Shown: positions 1 through 7,423, counted from the stretch's first letter. The stretch: DNA of 64,000 nt from an uncultured Eubacteriales bacterium (GCA_903835065.1 CAILLO010000004.1:25985-89984), one strand, 5' to 3'. Translations and numbers: made by a program. Notes: generated from the sequence alone by a model not told the origin.

Positions 1-902
1 CCGCGACCGCGAAACTCACGTTCGTCGACCCGTCCGGCACCGTCGTGATTTCCGGCAGCGACGTCAAGGAAAGCTACTCCGCCTATCAGAGCGGCTCGGC
101 CGTCGTCGTGCTGACCCTCAACGCGGACGGCGCGAAGAAGTTCTCCGACGCGACCGGCCGGCTGATCGGACAGACGATCACGATCAAGATGGACGACACG
201 ACGATCTCGTCGCCGACCGTCAAGGTCCAGATCACCGACGGCAACGCGATCATCGACGGCATGGCCGACATGGCCGAGGCCAAGGCGCTCGCCGACAAGA
301 TCAACGCCGGCGCGCTGCCCTTCTCCCTCAAGGCCGTCTCCAACAACGTGATCAGTCCGACCCTCGGCGCCAGCGCCCTCGCAGTGATGGTGAACGCCGG
401 CATGCTCGCCTTCCTCCTGATCATGATCTTCATGATCCTCTACTACCGCCTGCCCGGCTTCGTGGCGATCCTCGCGCTGATCATGCAGGTGACCTGCACG
501 CTGCTCGCGATCACGATCCCGCAGTACACGCTGACCCTGCCCGGCATCGCGGGACTGATCCTGTCGGTCGGCATGGGCGTCGACGCGAACATCATCATCG
601 CCGAACGCATCAAGGAGGAGATCCGGGCGGGCAACTCGCTCCGGTTCTCGGTCTCCGCGGGCTTCCAGCGCGCCTTCGCGGCGGTCCTGGACGGCAACCT
701 CACCACGATGTTCCCGGCCGCCCTGCTCCTGATCCTCGGCTCCGGCGCGATCAAGGCCTTCGGCTACACGCTGCTGGTCGGCGTCGCGCTGAACCTGATC
801 ACGGGCGTCATGATGTCCCGCCTGATGACGGGCTCGCTGAGTCTCTATCCTGCGTTCCAGTCCACGTGGCTCTATGGCGGAAGGAGGTCTGAATCGAAAT
901 GA
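1..902 (+). CDS. secD: Protein translocase subunit SecD, C-terminal part (cut by window start)
   Basis: SecD with SecF forms the RND-like membrane complex that uses proton-motive force to pull secreted proteins from SecYEG. Only the C-terminal part is present. The reading frame is open from base 3, so the gene starts before the window, and the GTG at 45 is internal. The end of the first extracytoplasmic domain is followed by a block of about five membrane segments from about base 370. That block contains the family signature GMGVDANIIIAERIKEE and the GNLTTM region. The stop overlaps the secF ATG (ATGA at 899-902), so the two are translationally coupled. The assignment is secure. Confidence 0.95.
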   Translation, partial: ATAKLTFVDPSGTVVISGSDVKESYSAYQSGSAVVVLTLNADGAKKFSDATGRLIGQTITIKMDDTTISSPTVKVQITDGNAIIDGMADMAEAKALADKINAGALPFSLKAVSNNVISPTLGASALAVMVNAGMLAFLLIMIFMILYYRLPGFVAILALIMQVTCTLLAITIPQYTLTLPGIAGLILSVGMGVDANIIIAERIKEEIRAGNSLRFSVSAGFQRAFAAVLDGNLTTMFPAALLLILGSGAIKAFGYTLLVGVALNLITGVMMSRLMTGSLSLYPAFQSTWLYGGRRSESK

Positions 903-1897
903 AGCATGTTGATTTCTACGGCAAGCGCTATATCTTCTTCGCGCTGTCCGCGGCCCTGATGCTGATCACCCTGATCGCGTCCCTGCCCTTCGTCCTCGGC
1001 GTCTCCCTGGATATCCAGTTCAAGGGCGGCAGCGTCCTCAAGTACTACCACGACACGACGATCGATCTCGACAAGGCCGCCTCCGTCGCCGCGACCTCGA
1101 CCGGCACCAACGTGACCGCGCTCGACGCCTCCGACACCGCGTCCGGCAAGCGCATCCTGACCCTCAACATCGCCGGCGACACCGCCCTGACGGTCGACCA
1201 GCAGAAGACGCTGGTCGCCGACCTGATCAAGGCCTTCCCCGACCAGAACATCGTCCTCTCGGAAGCCAACGTCGTCGCGCCCTTCCTCGGCCGCGAATAC
1301 CTGATGCGCGGCATCCTCGCCGTCGCGCTGGCCTCGCTGATGATCATCCTCTACGTGGCCTTCCGGTTCAAGACGATCGGCGGCTTCTCGGCGGGCATCT
1401 TCGGCGTCGTCGCGCTGCTGCACGACTGCGTCCTGGTGTTCGGCGTGTTCGTCCTGCTCCGGATTCCGGTCAACGACTCGCTGATCGCCGTGATCCTCAC
1501 GATCCTCGGCTACTCGATCAACGACACGATCGTCGTCTACGACCGGTATCGAGAGAACTACCGGCTCACCGGCGGCAAGATGCCGCTGCCCGAGCTGATG
1601 AACCTCTCGATCAACCAGACCCTGGCGCGCACGATCAACACCACGATGACCGTGTTCGTGTCGATCACCATCGTCTACGTGTTCGCGACGATCTACAACC
1701 TGTCGAGCATCCGCGACTTCGCGCTGCCCATGATGATCGGCGTGATCTCCGGCGCCTACTCCACGATCTTCATCGCCGGTACGTCCTGGGTCATGTGGAA
1801 GACGCGCAAGGGCGAGCACCTCGCCCCGATGGCGCCTCCTCCGCCGGCCCCCGCGGCCGTTTCCTCGAAGTCCAAATCCGCGAAGGCCAAGGCCTAG
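899..1897 (+). CDS. secF: Protein translocase subunit SecF
   Basis: SecF is the partner of SecD in proton-driven protein export. The protein has 332 residues: a first membrane segment at about 10-32, an extracytoplasmic domain to about 135, then about five membrane segments. It shows the SecF signature around GYSINDTIVVYDRYREN and the ARTINTT region. The ATG overlaps the secD stop, and AAGGAGG lies just upstream at the end of secD. The C-terminal tail is Pro/Ala-rich and then Lys-rich, which fits a cytoplasmic basic end. SecD and SecF are separate genes here, not fused. Confidence 0.96.
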   Translation: MKHVDFYGKRYIFFALSAALMLITLIASLPFVLGVSLDIQFKGGSVLKYYHDTTIDLDKAASVAATSTGTNVTALDASDTASGKRILTLNIAGDTALTVDQQKTLVADLIKAFPDQNIVLSEANVVAPFLGREYLMRGILAVALASLMIILYVAFRFKTIGGFSAGIFGVVALLHDCVLVFGVFVLLRIPVNDSLIAVILTILGYSINDTIVVYDRYRENYRLTGGKMPLPELMNLSINQTLARTINTTMTVFVSITIVYVFATIYNLSSIRDFALPMMIGVISGAYSTIFIAGTSWVMWKTRKGEHLAPMAPPPPAPAAVSSKSKSAKAKA

Positions 1898-1958
1898 GCG
1901 GGACCGACCCGAACCTTGCCCTGCACCGCGCTCCCGCCCTCCGGCGGACGCGGTCCGA

Positions 1959-1995
1959 AGACCTCCAGCGATCTCCGTATCGCCGGAGGTCTTTC
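1959..1995 (+). terminator. Probable terminator after secDF
   Basis: Arms at 1959-1971 and 1980-1992 pair with one mismatch across 13 bases, with an 8-base loop and a short CTTTCC tail. It follows the secF stop and precedes a new promoter-like -10, so it probably ends the secDF transcript. The T-tract is weak. Confidence 0.5.
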
Positions 1996-2013
1996 CGTCG
2001 CGCCGAATTCGTG

Positions 2014-2019
2014 TATGAT
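2014..2019 (+). promoter_or_regulatory. -10-like TATGAT before the membrane protein gene
   Basis: TATGAT sits 67 bases before the TTG start at 2086, just after the secDF hairpin. No convincing -35 box was seen. Similar TATGAT/TATACT elements precede many units in this window. Confidence 0.4.
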
Positions 2020-2085
2020 GGCGTCAAGAGGCTCCACGCGCCCCGCACGCAACCGCGGCCGCATCGACGAGAAGGAGGGACCGCC

Positions 2086-2592
2086 TTGACCGACATCCTC
2101 CGCTACGCCTTCTACGCCCTCATCGCCCTGGCCCTGCTGGGGGCCGTCGCGCTCCAGACCCGGTCGAACAGGAGAGGCCTCCGCATCCTCGGCCGCCTCC
2201 TGACCCTCGTCCCGTTCGGCGTCTCCACCCTCCTGTTCGTGGCAGGACTCGTGTCCGCGTTCCAGAACGTGCCGGGCAGCTGGGCCGACCTGGTGCTCGT
2301 GATCCTGATGATCCCCTTCTTCCTCCTCGCGTTTCCGGCCCTCTACCCCCTGGCCTCGATCCTGCTCCGGCCCCGCGTCGCCTGGACCGTGCCGGCCGGC
2401 GTCGAGCTGGTCTCCGCCGTCGTCGCGTACTTCGCGTTCCGCACGGTCGGCCAGTCGGGCACGCGCGACCCCCTCGCCCTGCTCGCCGTTCTCGGCATCC
2501 TCGTGCTGGCCGCGCTGCTGACCTGGACCGCCGCCTTCTTCCGGAACCCGCGATGCGCCGCGCGGCCCGACAGGACCCCGTCGCCCTCCTGA
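2086..2592 (+). CDS. Hypothetical integral membrane protein
   Basis: I do not recognise this 168-residue protein. It is mostly hydrophobic, with about five predicted membrane segments (near 6-22, 34-55, 62-88, 97-115 and 126-148), followed by a short Arg/Pro-rich tail. The frame is open further upstream, but TTG at 2086 is chosen because GAAGGAGGGA lies just before it and a -10-like site lies at 2014. Its last 40 bases overlap the next gene, so the two are probably co-translated, and this protein may be the membrane partner of the DUF4329-like protein. Function unknown. Confidence 0.6.
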   Translation: MTDILRYAFYALIALALLGAVALQTRSNRRGLRILGRLLTLVPFGVSTLLFVAGLVSAFQNVPGSWADLVLVILMIPFFLLAFPALYPLASILLRPRVAWTVPAGVELVSAVVAYFAFRTVGQSGTRDPLALLAVLGILVLAALLTWTAAFFRNPRCAARPDRTPSPS

Positions 2593-3227
2593 CGTCCCGC
2601 GGGGCGGCGGTCGCCCTGGCCGCGGCCCTGTTCCTCCTTGCCCTGGTGCCGGCCTGCGCGCCCCGCCTCGCCTCCGCCCTCCTGTCGCCCACGGTCACGG
2701 TCGGCCGGCCGGAGGATCTCCGGCTCTTCGTGACGGCCGAAGAAGCCGCGCACGACTTCGGCCTCCGCTACAACGGGCTCTCGGTCCGCGACCGCAAGGA
2801 ATACGCGGCCGTGCTCTTTCGCGTCTCCCGCGTCCGCTACGCCACCACCTGGAACAGCTTCGCGCCCTCCATCCGCCCGGAGGTCGAACTCTACGGTTAC
2901 GCCTATTCCGTGCCGGTCATCGGCGCGGAGGACAGTTCGGTGCCCGACCTGTTCGGCGCCCGCGGAACGGTCGTCGGATTCCTGCATACGCACGGCGCGT
3001 ACAGCGAGGAGCAGGGCTCGGGCAACGACGACTTCTCCACGGGCCTCTTCCACGACACCTGGTGGGCCGACCTCTTCGACCTTCCGTTCTACCTCGCGAC
3101 GCCCGACGGACGGCTTCGCGTGTACCTGCCCGACATGACCGGACCCGCGGTCGTGACGCTGGCCGACGACCTGCCCTTCGACCCGATGCACCCGTCGCGG
3201 ATCGTGTACGGCGGAGGAGACGCCTAG
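2553..3227 (+). CDS. Anchored/secreted protein with a DUF4329-like domain
   Basis: The 224-residue protein has an N-terminal hydrophobic segment (about 17-36) that acts as signal or anchor. The C-terminal half resembles DUF4329, a small domain often found in RHS/toxin-associated and stand-alone proteins. The key run is GFLHTHG (about 142-148), then an Asp-Asp-Phe-Ser motif (159-162) and YLATPDGRLRVY (180-191). The His-x-His plus Asp/Ser arrangement suggests a metal-dependent JAB-like hydrolase, but this is inference. It overlaps the preceding membrane gene by 40 bases. No toxin partner or immunity gene was recognised nearby. Confidence 0.6.
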   Translation: MRRAARQDPVALLTSRGAAVALAAALFLLALVPACAPRLASALLSPTVTVGRPEDLRLFVTAEEAAHDFGLRYNGLSVRDRKEYAAVLFRVSRVRYATTWNSFAPSIRPEVELYGYAYSVPVIGAEDSSVPDLFGARGTVVGFLHTHGAYSEEQGSGNDDFSTGLFHDTWWADLFDLPFYLATPDGRLRVYLPDMTGPAVVTLADDLPFDPMHPSRIVYGGGDA

Positions 3228-3271
3228 ACCGCCCGGACCCGACCGGAGCGCCGCCGGTTCCCGGACGAAGC

Positions 3272-3308
3272 GAAGAGGACCGCCTCCCCAGGGAAGGCGG
3301 TCCTCTTC
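3272..3308. terminator. Hairpin between convergent genes
   Basis: A perfect 14-bp stem (3272-3285 with 3295-3308, 9-base loop) lies between the DUF4329-like gene (+) and the rubrerythrin gene (-). There is no clear T-tract on either side, but the position and strength suit a bidirectional terminator. Confidence 0.6.
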
Positions 3309-3344
3309 GGTTGCGCGGCCCGGGGGCCGCGGGAATCCGCAGAC

Positions 3345-3890
3345 CTACTTGAAGTAGCGGTCCAGCAGGCCCTTGAAGGCCTTGCCGTGACGGGCCTCGT
3401 CCTTGCACATCTCGTGCACGGTGTCGTGGATCGCGTCGTAGTTCAACTGCTTCGCGAGCGTCGCGAGTTCCTTCTTGCCGGCGGTCGCGCCGTACTCGGC
3501 CTCGACGCGCGCCTCGAGGTTCTTCTTCGTGTCGGCCCAGACGACCTCGCCCAGCAACTCGGCGAACTTGGAGGCGTGCTCGGCTTCTTCGAACGCGATG
3601 CGCTTGTAGGCTTCGGCCACTTCCGGGTACCCTTCGCGGTCGGCCTGGCGGGACATCGCAAGATACATGCCGACTTCGGTGCATTCCCCGGTGAAGTTCA
3701 TCCGGAGACCTTCGACGACCTTGGCGTCCACGCCCTGCGCGACGCCGATGCGGTGCTCGTCGGCCCAGACCATCGCCTCGGCCTTGACCTCGACGAACGC
3801 CTCCGCGGGAGCTCCGCACTGGGGGCATTTCGACGGGGCCGCGTCGCCGGTGACGATATTTCCGCAGACGGTGCATCTGAACTTCTTCAT
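3345..3890 (-). CDS. rbr: Rubrerythrin, rubredoxin-first type
   Basis: This is a non-haem iron peroxidase that detoxifies hydrogen peroxide in anaerobes. The 181-residue protein starts with a rubredoxin-like Fe(Cys)4 domain (Cys6, Cys9, Cys22, Cys25). It continues with a ferritin-like four-helix diiron domain, with candidate ligands Glu69, Glu102-x-x-His105, Glu160 and Glu165-x-x-His168. The domain order is that of the 'reverse' rubrerythrins of clostridia; classical rubrerythrin has rubredoxin last. The ATG at 3890 has AAGGAGG upstream. The gene is monocistronic and diverges from the ncRNA at 4206. TTACC/GGTAA half-sites lie between the two. Confidence 0.93.
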   Translation of the reverse strand: MKKFRCTVCGNIVTGDAAPSKCPQCGAPAEAFVEVKAEAMVWADEHRIGVAQGVDAKVVEGLRMNFTGECTEVGMYLAMSRQADREGYPEVAEAYKRIAFEEAEHASKFAELLGEVVWADTKKNLEARVEAEYGATAGKKELATLAKQLNYDAIHDTVHEMCKDEARHGKAFKGLLDRYFK

Positions 3891-3946
3891 GAAAATCCTC
3901 CTTGTGCAAATCGGCCTTCCGGCCCCATCCGACCGCCTCATGGCGT

Positions 3947-3952
3947 ATTATC
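3947..3952 (-). promoter_or_regulatory. -10-like GATAAT of the rubrerythrin gene
   Basis: Read on the minus strand, GATAAT lies about 57 bases before the ATG. No -35 match is evident, but a GGTAAGG motif (3957-3963 reversed) sits directly upstream of it, which would suit control by a bound regulator. Confidence 0.4.
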
Positions 3953-4147
3953 TAGACCTTACCAGAGGGGAGGGGCCCGGATGGTAACCGATGTGACGTG
4001 CTCTGATCCAGAGCGTCCATCTTCCGGAGGCTCCTCCGAAACCGAACGAAAACACCCGCCTGGAATCCTGCAAGGATGCGGGGTTTCTTCCGGAACCGCG
4101 TGGAATGGCGCCTCCGTTCGTTCGGTTATTGTGCGGATTGACCAAAT

Positions 4148-4162
4148 GGTAAAATAATTACC
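4148..4162. promoter_or_regulatory. Palindrome GGTAA-N5-TTACC upstream of the ncRNA promoter
   Basis: Five-base inverted arms flank AATAA, ending 9 bases before the -35 box of the ncRNA promoter. The same half-sites recur at 3959-3963 (TTACC) and 3983-3987 (GGTAA), next to the rubrerythrin promoter. It is a candidate operator for a dimeric regulator; no regulator gene was identified. Confidence 0.35.
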
Positions 4163-4171
4163 GGATGCCTA

Positions 4172-4199
4172 TTGACAGAATCACCAAGTCTGTTATACT
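4172..4199 (+). promoter_or_regulatory. Strong promoter of the unassigned ncRNA
   Basis: TTGACA (4172-4177), a 16-base spacer and TATACT (4194-4199) are close to the sigma-70/SigA consensus. No protein-coding start with a ribosome binding site follows. The predicted transcription start is near 4206. Confidence 0.8.
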
Positions 4200-4205
4200 G
4201 AAGAC

Positions 4206-4485
4206 AAGCTCCAGGGAATTCCGTGAGGTACCGGCACCTGGCAGTACGTCGCCACTCGAAAGAGTGGAATGCGGGTAGCGGCCGACGGGGGATAATAATC
4301 CACACGGGTCGCGAGCCAGACAACTGGATGACCGATCGACCAGGGTCCTGCGGACGGAAAGCTTGCTTTCCGGACACGGGGGTCGCGGGAGACGGAGTTC
4401 AGGGACCGAGGCTGAATGCTCGCAGAGCAAAGGACGGCTGCAAAGGATCGGGAGTCTCAAAAGGGTTCGCTGGAGCCCTTTTTTT
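4206..4485 (+). ncRNA. Candidate structured ncRNA of about 280 nt, family not recognised
   Basis: A stand-alone transcription unit with a strong promoter, no ribosome binding site and no convincing reading frame ends at a perfect intrinsic terminator. The RNA contains several compact hairpins. One is CCACTC/GAGTGG with a GAAA tetraloop (about 4252-4267), and one is GGAAAG/CTTTCC closed by a CTTG tetraloop (about 4357-4372). Others are GGAT/ATCC around AATA (about 4290-4301) and CCAG/CTGG around ACAA (about 4315-4326). Its 5' end GCTCCAG (4208-4214) is complementary to CTGGAGC (4470-4476) inside the terminator, so a closed P1-like stem could compete with termination. I looked for hallmarks of RNase P RNA, tmRNA, SRP RNA, 6S RNA and common riboswitches and found none. 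It lies between the rubrerythrin gene (divergent) and hpt (convergent). Confidence 0.7.
4459..4485 (+). terminator. Intrinsic terminator of the ncRNA
   Basis: AAAAGGG (4459-4465) pairs with CCCTTTT (4476-4482), extended inward by three more pairs around a GCTG loop, and the run of T continues to 4485. It is the clearest T-tailed terminator in this part of the window. Confidence 0.9.
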
Positions 4486-4553
4486 GTGCTTTCCGGAATC
4501 CGGCGCCTGCGCGCGGGCACCCGGGAATCGGCCTGCGGGAGCCCGTCGCCCGG

Positions 4554-5102
4554 CTAGGGGGCGGTCGGGCGCTCGACCTCCGAGATGTCGGGGAGGTTGC
4601 GGCCGTGCTCGCCGATGTCCATCCCGTACCCGATCAGGCGCCGGGTCGAGACCTCGAACCCCTGGTAGGCGATGGGCACGTTGATCATCAGCTGCGACGG
4701 GTTCACGAGCAGCGAGCAGACCTGCACGCTCGCCGGCCTGCGGGTCCCGAGGGTCTGAACGAGGTATGCGGTCGTGAGTCCGGTGCGGACGATGTCCTCG
4801 ACCAGCAGCACGTGCCGGCCCGCGATGTCGATGTCGAGGTCCTTCAGGATGCGGACCGCGCCGCTCGCGGGCTCGGAGGGCGAGAATCCGCCGATGGCGA
4901 TGAAATCGAGCCGGATGGGGATCCGGATCGCGCGGGTCAGGTCGGCGAAGAAGTACAGCGAGCCCTTGAGCACGCAGACGAGCACCAGGTCCTTCCCCTC
5001 GAAGTCGGCCTCGATCGCTCGGGCGATTCCGGCCACGCGGGCGGCGATCGCGTCGGCGGGGAAGACGGTGCGGCCGGGCGCGGCGTCCTGCATGCGGTTC
5101 AT
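4554..5102 (-). CDS. Divergent hypoxanthine phosphoribosyltransferase paralog
   Basis: The 182-residue protein is clearly of the Hpt/PRTase fold and transfers, or once transferred, phosphoribosyl from PRPP to a purine base. The PRPP motif reads VEDIVRTGLT (about 101-110): the Asp that is the general base in Hpt (EDIVDTG in the paralog at 50108) is Arg here. The flexible loop region and the C-terminal base-binding part also differ from the paralog. It may therefore have another base specificity, be regulatory, or be inactive. The ATG at 5102 overlaps the upstream stop (ATGA); a second ATG at 5093 has better spacing to the AAGGAGA site. It is co-transcribed with the kinase-like fusion gene. Confidence 0.85.
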   Translation of the reverse strand: MNRMQDAAPGRTVFPADAIAARVAGIARAIEADFEGKDLVLVCVLKGSLYFFADLTRAIRIPIRLDFIAIGGFSPSEPASGAVRILKDLDIDIAGRHVLLVEDIVRTGLTTAYLVQTLGTRRPASVQVCSLLVNPSQLMINVPIAYQGFEVSTRRLIGYGMDIGEHGRNLPDISEVERPTAP

Positions 5103-6073
5103 TCTCCTTCCGCGTCGCGGAACCTCTCCATGAGGCCCCGGAAGTCCTTGCGGTACACGATGCGCACGTCGATGCCGGGGTAGAGCTCCCGCACTCGCTT
5201 CAGCTTCCCGTTCTTCTCGGTGACGTGTCGCTGGTCCATCGTGGTGAGCTCGAGGTAGGTGCCGAATCTCGTCAGGTGGAAGTCCGGCCGGAAGGCCTGG
5301 ACGACGTTGCCCGCGGCGTCCCACTCCGTCGGGAACGTGCGCGGCTCGTAGGTCCACTCGATGCCGTACAGGTCGAGGATCCGGGCGAACTCGGCCTCGG
5401 AGGGGTGCTTGAAGGGCGAGGGGGTTCCGAGCCCGTCGACGGGACCCAGACCGCTCGTATCGGCCTGCCGTCTCGCGACGAGGGCGAGCACGGTCTCGAC
5501 GGCGTCCTCCACCGACAGCGAGGTCGTGTTGAGCGTGAGGTGGTAGAGGGCGGGATCCGACAGCTCCCCGCCGAAGACGGTCGAGATGTAGCGGCGCCGC
5601 TTCCGGTCGGACTCGACGAGCATCCGTGCCGCGTCCTCGGGCGAGACCCCGTACTGCTCCCGGATCCGTTCGATGCGCGCGGGTATCGAGGCGACGACGC
5701 GCACGTGGAGGACGTCGCGGTCGTCGGAGAAGAGGGCCTGGGAACCGAAGCCGACGAGCACGGCCGGATGCTGCGCGAGGTGCGCGCGCAGGCCCTGCTC
5801 GATGCGCTCGATGAAGGGGACGCCGGCAGGGGAGAGGGCGAGGTATTGCCGGGAGCTGTCCCGGAGGAGGTGGCGGTCGGCGGGCGTCGCGTCGTCGCCG
5901 AGGAAGCGGTCGATCGCGTCGCCGCGGGAAACCAGGTCCCATCCGAGACGGACGGAGAGGGCGGCGGCGATCTCGTCGCCGAGCGATCCCATCTGCCGCG
6001 ACAGGGTCAGAACCGACACTTCGGCCTCCTTGGTGGTGGCCGGACGGAGCAAAACATCCTGCGCCCCTTCCAT
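5099..6073 (-). CDS. Cytidylate kinase-like domain fused to a nuclease-like C-terminal domain
   Basis: The protein has 324 residues. Residues about 17-200 match the cytidylate kinase-like family: VLTLSRQMGSLGDEIA at the P-loop region, FGSQALF near 109-115, and an Arg-rich lid ESDRKRRRYI near 154-163. Residues about 222-324 form a separate domain with RPDFHL (Asp264), YLELTT (Glu275) and Lys287/Lys290. This is the layout of PD-(D/E)XK nuclease folds with a displaced Lys. The role is unknown; a nucleotide- or RNA-related function is only an inference. ATG at 6073 is chosen because AAGGAATAGG precedes it. It overlaps the downstream hpt paralog by 4 bases, implying joint function. Confidence 0.7.
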   Translation of the reverse strand: MEGAQDVLLRPATTKEAEVSVLTLSRQMGSLGDEIAAALSVRLGWDLVSRGDAIDRFLGDDATPADRHLLRDSSRQYLALSPAGVPFIERIEQGLRAHLAQHPAVLVGFGSQALFSDDRDVLHVRVVASIPARIERIREQYGVSPEDAARMLVESDRKRRRYISTVFGGELSDPALYHLTLNTTSLSVEDAVETVLALVARRQADTSGLGPVDGLGTPSPFKHPSEAEFARILDLYGIEWTYEPRTFPTEWDAAGNVVQAFRPDFHLTRFGTYLELTTMDQRHVTEKNGKLKRVRELYPGIDVRIVYRKDFRGLMERFRDAEGE

Positions 6074-6184
6074 TGTCCTATTCCTTCCCCCCCGCGTCAA
6101 CACGCGAGGGCGGATCCCGTGAAATCGGTGTAAATTCGTCGTTCTGCGGCGCGCGGAGGCGAGCGCGGCAGGTCGTCCGCGCTG

Positions 6185-6190
6185 TATCAT
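6185..6190 (+). promoter_or_regulatory. -10-like TATCAT before the HD-domain gene
   Basis: TGTATCAT lies 57 bases before the ATG at 6247. No good -35 box was seen. Confidence 0.35.
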
Positions 6191-6246
6191 GAAGGAAGAA
6201 GAGAAGTGGGCCGGCCGGCGCGCCGGGATTGGAAAGGAAAAAGGAA

Positions 6247-6912
6247 ATGGACATGATCGCATTCGAAGACGTCAAGAGAAGCAAGGAAATCGAAGTCTAC
6301 ATCGAGAAGGGCGACGAGGTGCTGTCGATTCTCGGATTCACGGAGCATTCGTTCGCTCACGCTGGCCGCACCGCCGACACGGCCGCGATGATCCTCCGGC
6401 AGCTCGATGCCCCGCCGCGCACCGTGGAGCTCGCCCGCATCGCCGCCTGGATGCACGACATCGGCAACGTCGTCAACCGCAAGGACCACGCGCAGAGCGG
6501 CGCCGTGATGGCCTTCCGCATCCTCGACAACATGGGCCTTGCGGCCGACGAGCTGGCGACGGTGGTCGGGGCCATCGGCAACCACGACGAGTCGACGGGA
6601 CACGCGGTCAGCCTCGTCTCCGCAGCCCTGATCCTCGCGGACAAATCGGACGTCCGTCGCAGCCGCGTGCGCAACGCCAACGTGGCCGGCTTCGACATCC
6701 ACGACCGCGTGAACTACGCCGTCATGTCCTCGAAGCTGGCGCTCGACCCCGACGCGAAGACCGTCACGCTCGAACTGGTCATCGACACCACGATCTGCGC
6801 GCTGATGGACTACTTCGAGATCTTCCTGTCCCGCATGCTGATGTGCCGCCGGTCGGCGGAATTCCTCGGCCTGTCGTTCGGCCTCGTGATCAACGGGAGC
6901 CACTTCCTGTAG
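6247..6912 (+). CDS. HD-domain phosphohydrolase
   Basis: The 221-residue single-domain HD protein is probably a metal-dependent phosphohydrolase acting on a nucleotide or related phosphoester. The metal-site pattern is visible: His38, His70-Asp71 (WMHDIGN), His81, His113-Asp114 (GNHDE) and Asp132 (ILADKSD). The substrate cannot be told from sequence. ATG 6247 is preceded by a purine-rich AAAGGAAA stretch; a TTG at 6229 is possible but poorer. The gene is convergent with the YcxB-like gene and overlaps its end by 23 bases. Confidence 0.85.
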   Translation: MDMIAFEDVKRSKEIEVYIEKGDEVLSILGFTEHSFAHAGRTADTAAMILRQLDAPPRTVELARIAAWMHDIGNVVNRKDHAQSGAVMAFRILDNMGLAADELATVVGAIGNHDESTGHAVSLVSAALILADKSDVRRSRVRNANVAGFDIHDRVNYAVMSSKLALDPDAKTVTLELVIDTTICALMDYFEIFLSRMLMCRRSAEFLGLSFGLVINGSHFL

Positions 6913-7423
6913 GAGCGACCGCGACGCCGGGGTGCGCCGCGCGGACATATTCCGCGAAGGCGTCCGCCGTGCCGGTCGAAAAGCCCTCGAGGTCCAGCCG
7001 GACGAGCTCCGGCCCCTTGAGCAGCAGGACGAGATAGCCCGGCACCGCCTTGAGCTCGGCGACCTGGTCCCAGCCGTAGGTCATCGCGACGGAACCGTCC
7101 TCCGCGAGGATGCCGTCGTCCGCGATGCGGATCGTCCGGTCCCATTCCTCCGCGCCCTGCGCCCGGACGAGCGACTGGAAGCGGCGGGCGGCCCGGAACG
7201 GGACGAAGAAGAAGATGCGGAAGGCGCATCCGGCGGAGAGCAGCAGGAAGACGCCCGCGCCGAGCGGGTCCTGCGCCGTCAGGGAATAGAACGCCACCGA
7301 CAGCGTCAGGACGAGCAGCAGGATCCACGCGAGCGGCAGCGCCGCCTTGCGGACCGGGTGCGCCGCCATGTCCAGGAAGCGTCGCCGCGTCATCCGGTAC
7401 CGGTTCTCGAACAGGACCTCCAT
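6890..7423 (-). CDS. YcxB-like membrane protein
   Basis: The 177-residue protein resembles YcxB-like proteins of unknown function. It has a short cytoplasmic N-terminus, two membrane segments (about 29-47 and 53-75), then a soluble beta-rich domain with the conserved pattern I-x-x-x-GI-x-x-x-x-G-x-x-x-x-YGWDQV. ATG 7423 is used because GGAGGGAATCC precedes it. It lies downstream of tRNA-Ser on the same strand but probably has its own promoter. Its 3' end overlaps the convergent HD gene. Confidence 0.7.
   Translation of the reverse strand: MEVLFENRYRMTRRRFLDMAAHPVRKAALPLAWILLLVLTLSVAFYSLTAQDPLGAGVFLLLSAGCAFRIFFFVPFRAARRFQSLVRAQGAEEWDRTIRIADDGILAEDGSVAMTYGWDQVAELKAVPGYLVLLLKGPELVRLDLEGFSTGTADAFAEYVRAAHPGVAVAPTGSGSR

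Noticed and set aside
2917..3909. Long minus-strand open frame over the DUF4329-like and rubrerythrin genes
   Set aside because: Very Arg-rich, no domain, no ribosome binding site and lies against well-supported genes. It is a shadow frame caused by high G+C.
4206..4485. Assignment of the ncRNA to RNase P RNA
   Set aside because: A GAGTGGAATGCGG stretch recalls type B RNase P, but the conserved GAGGAAAGTCC element and the 3' ACAGAA element are absent and the RNA is too short.
4206..4485. Assignment of the ncRNA to tmRNA
   Set aside because: No alanine-tRNA-like ends or tag frame ending in Ala residues.
4158..4684. Open frames over the ncRNA region on both strands
   Set aside because: No start with a ribosome binding site, low-complexity products, and the region has its own promoter, hairpins and terminator.
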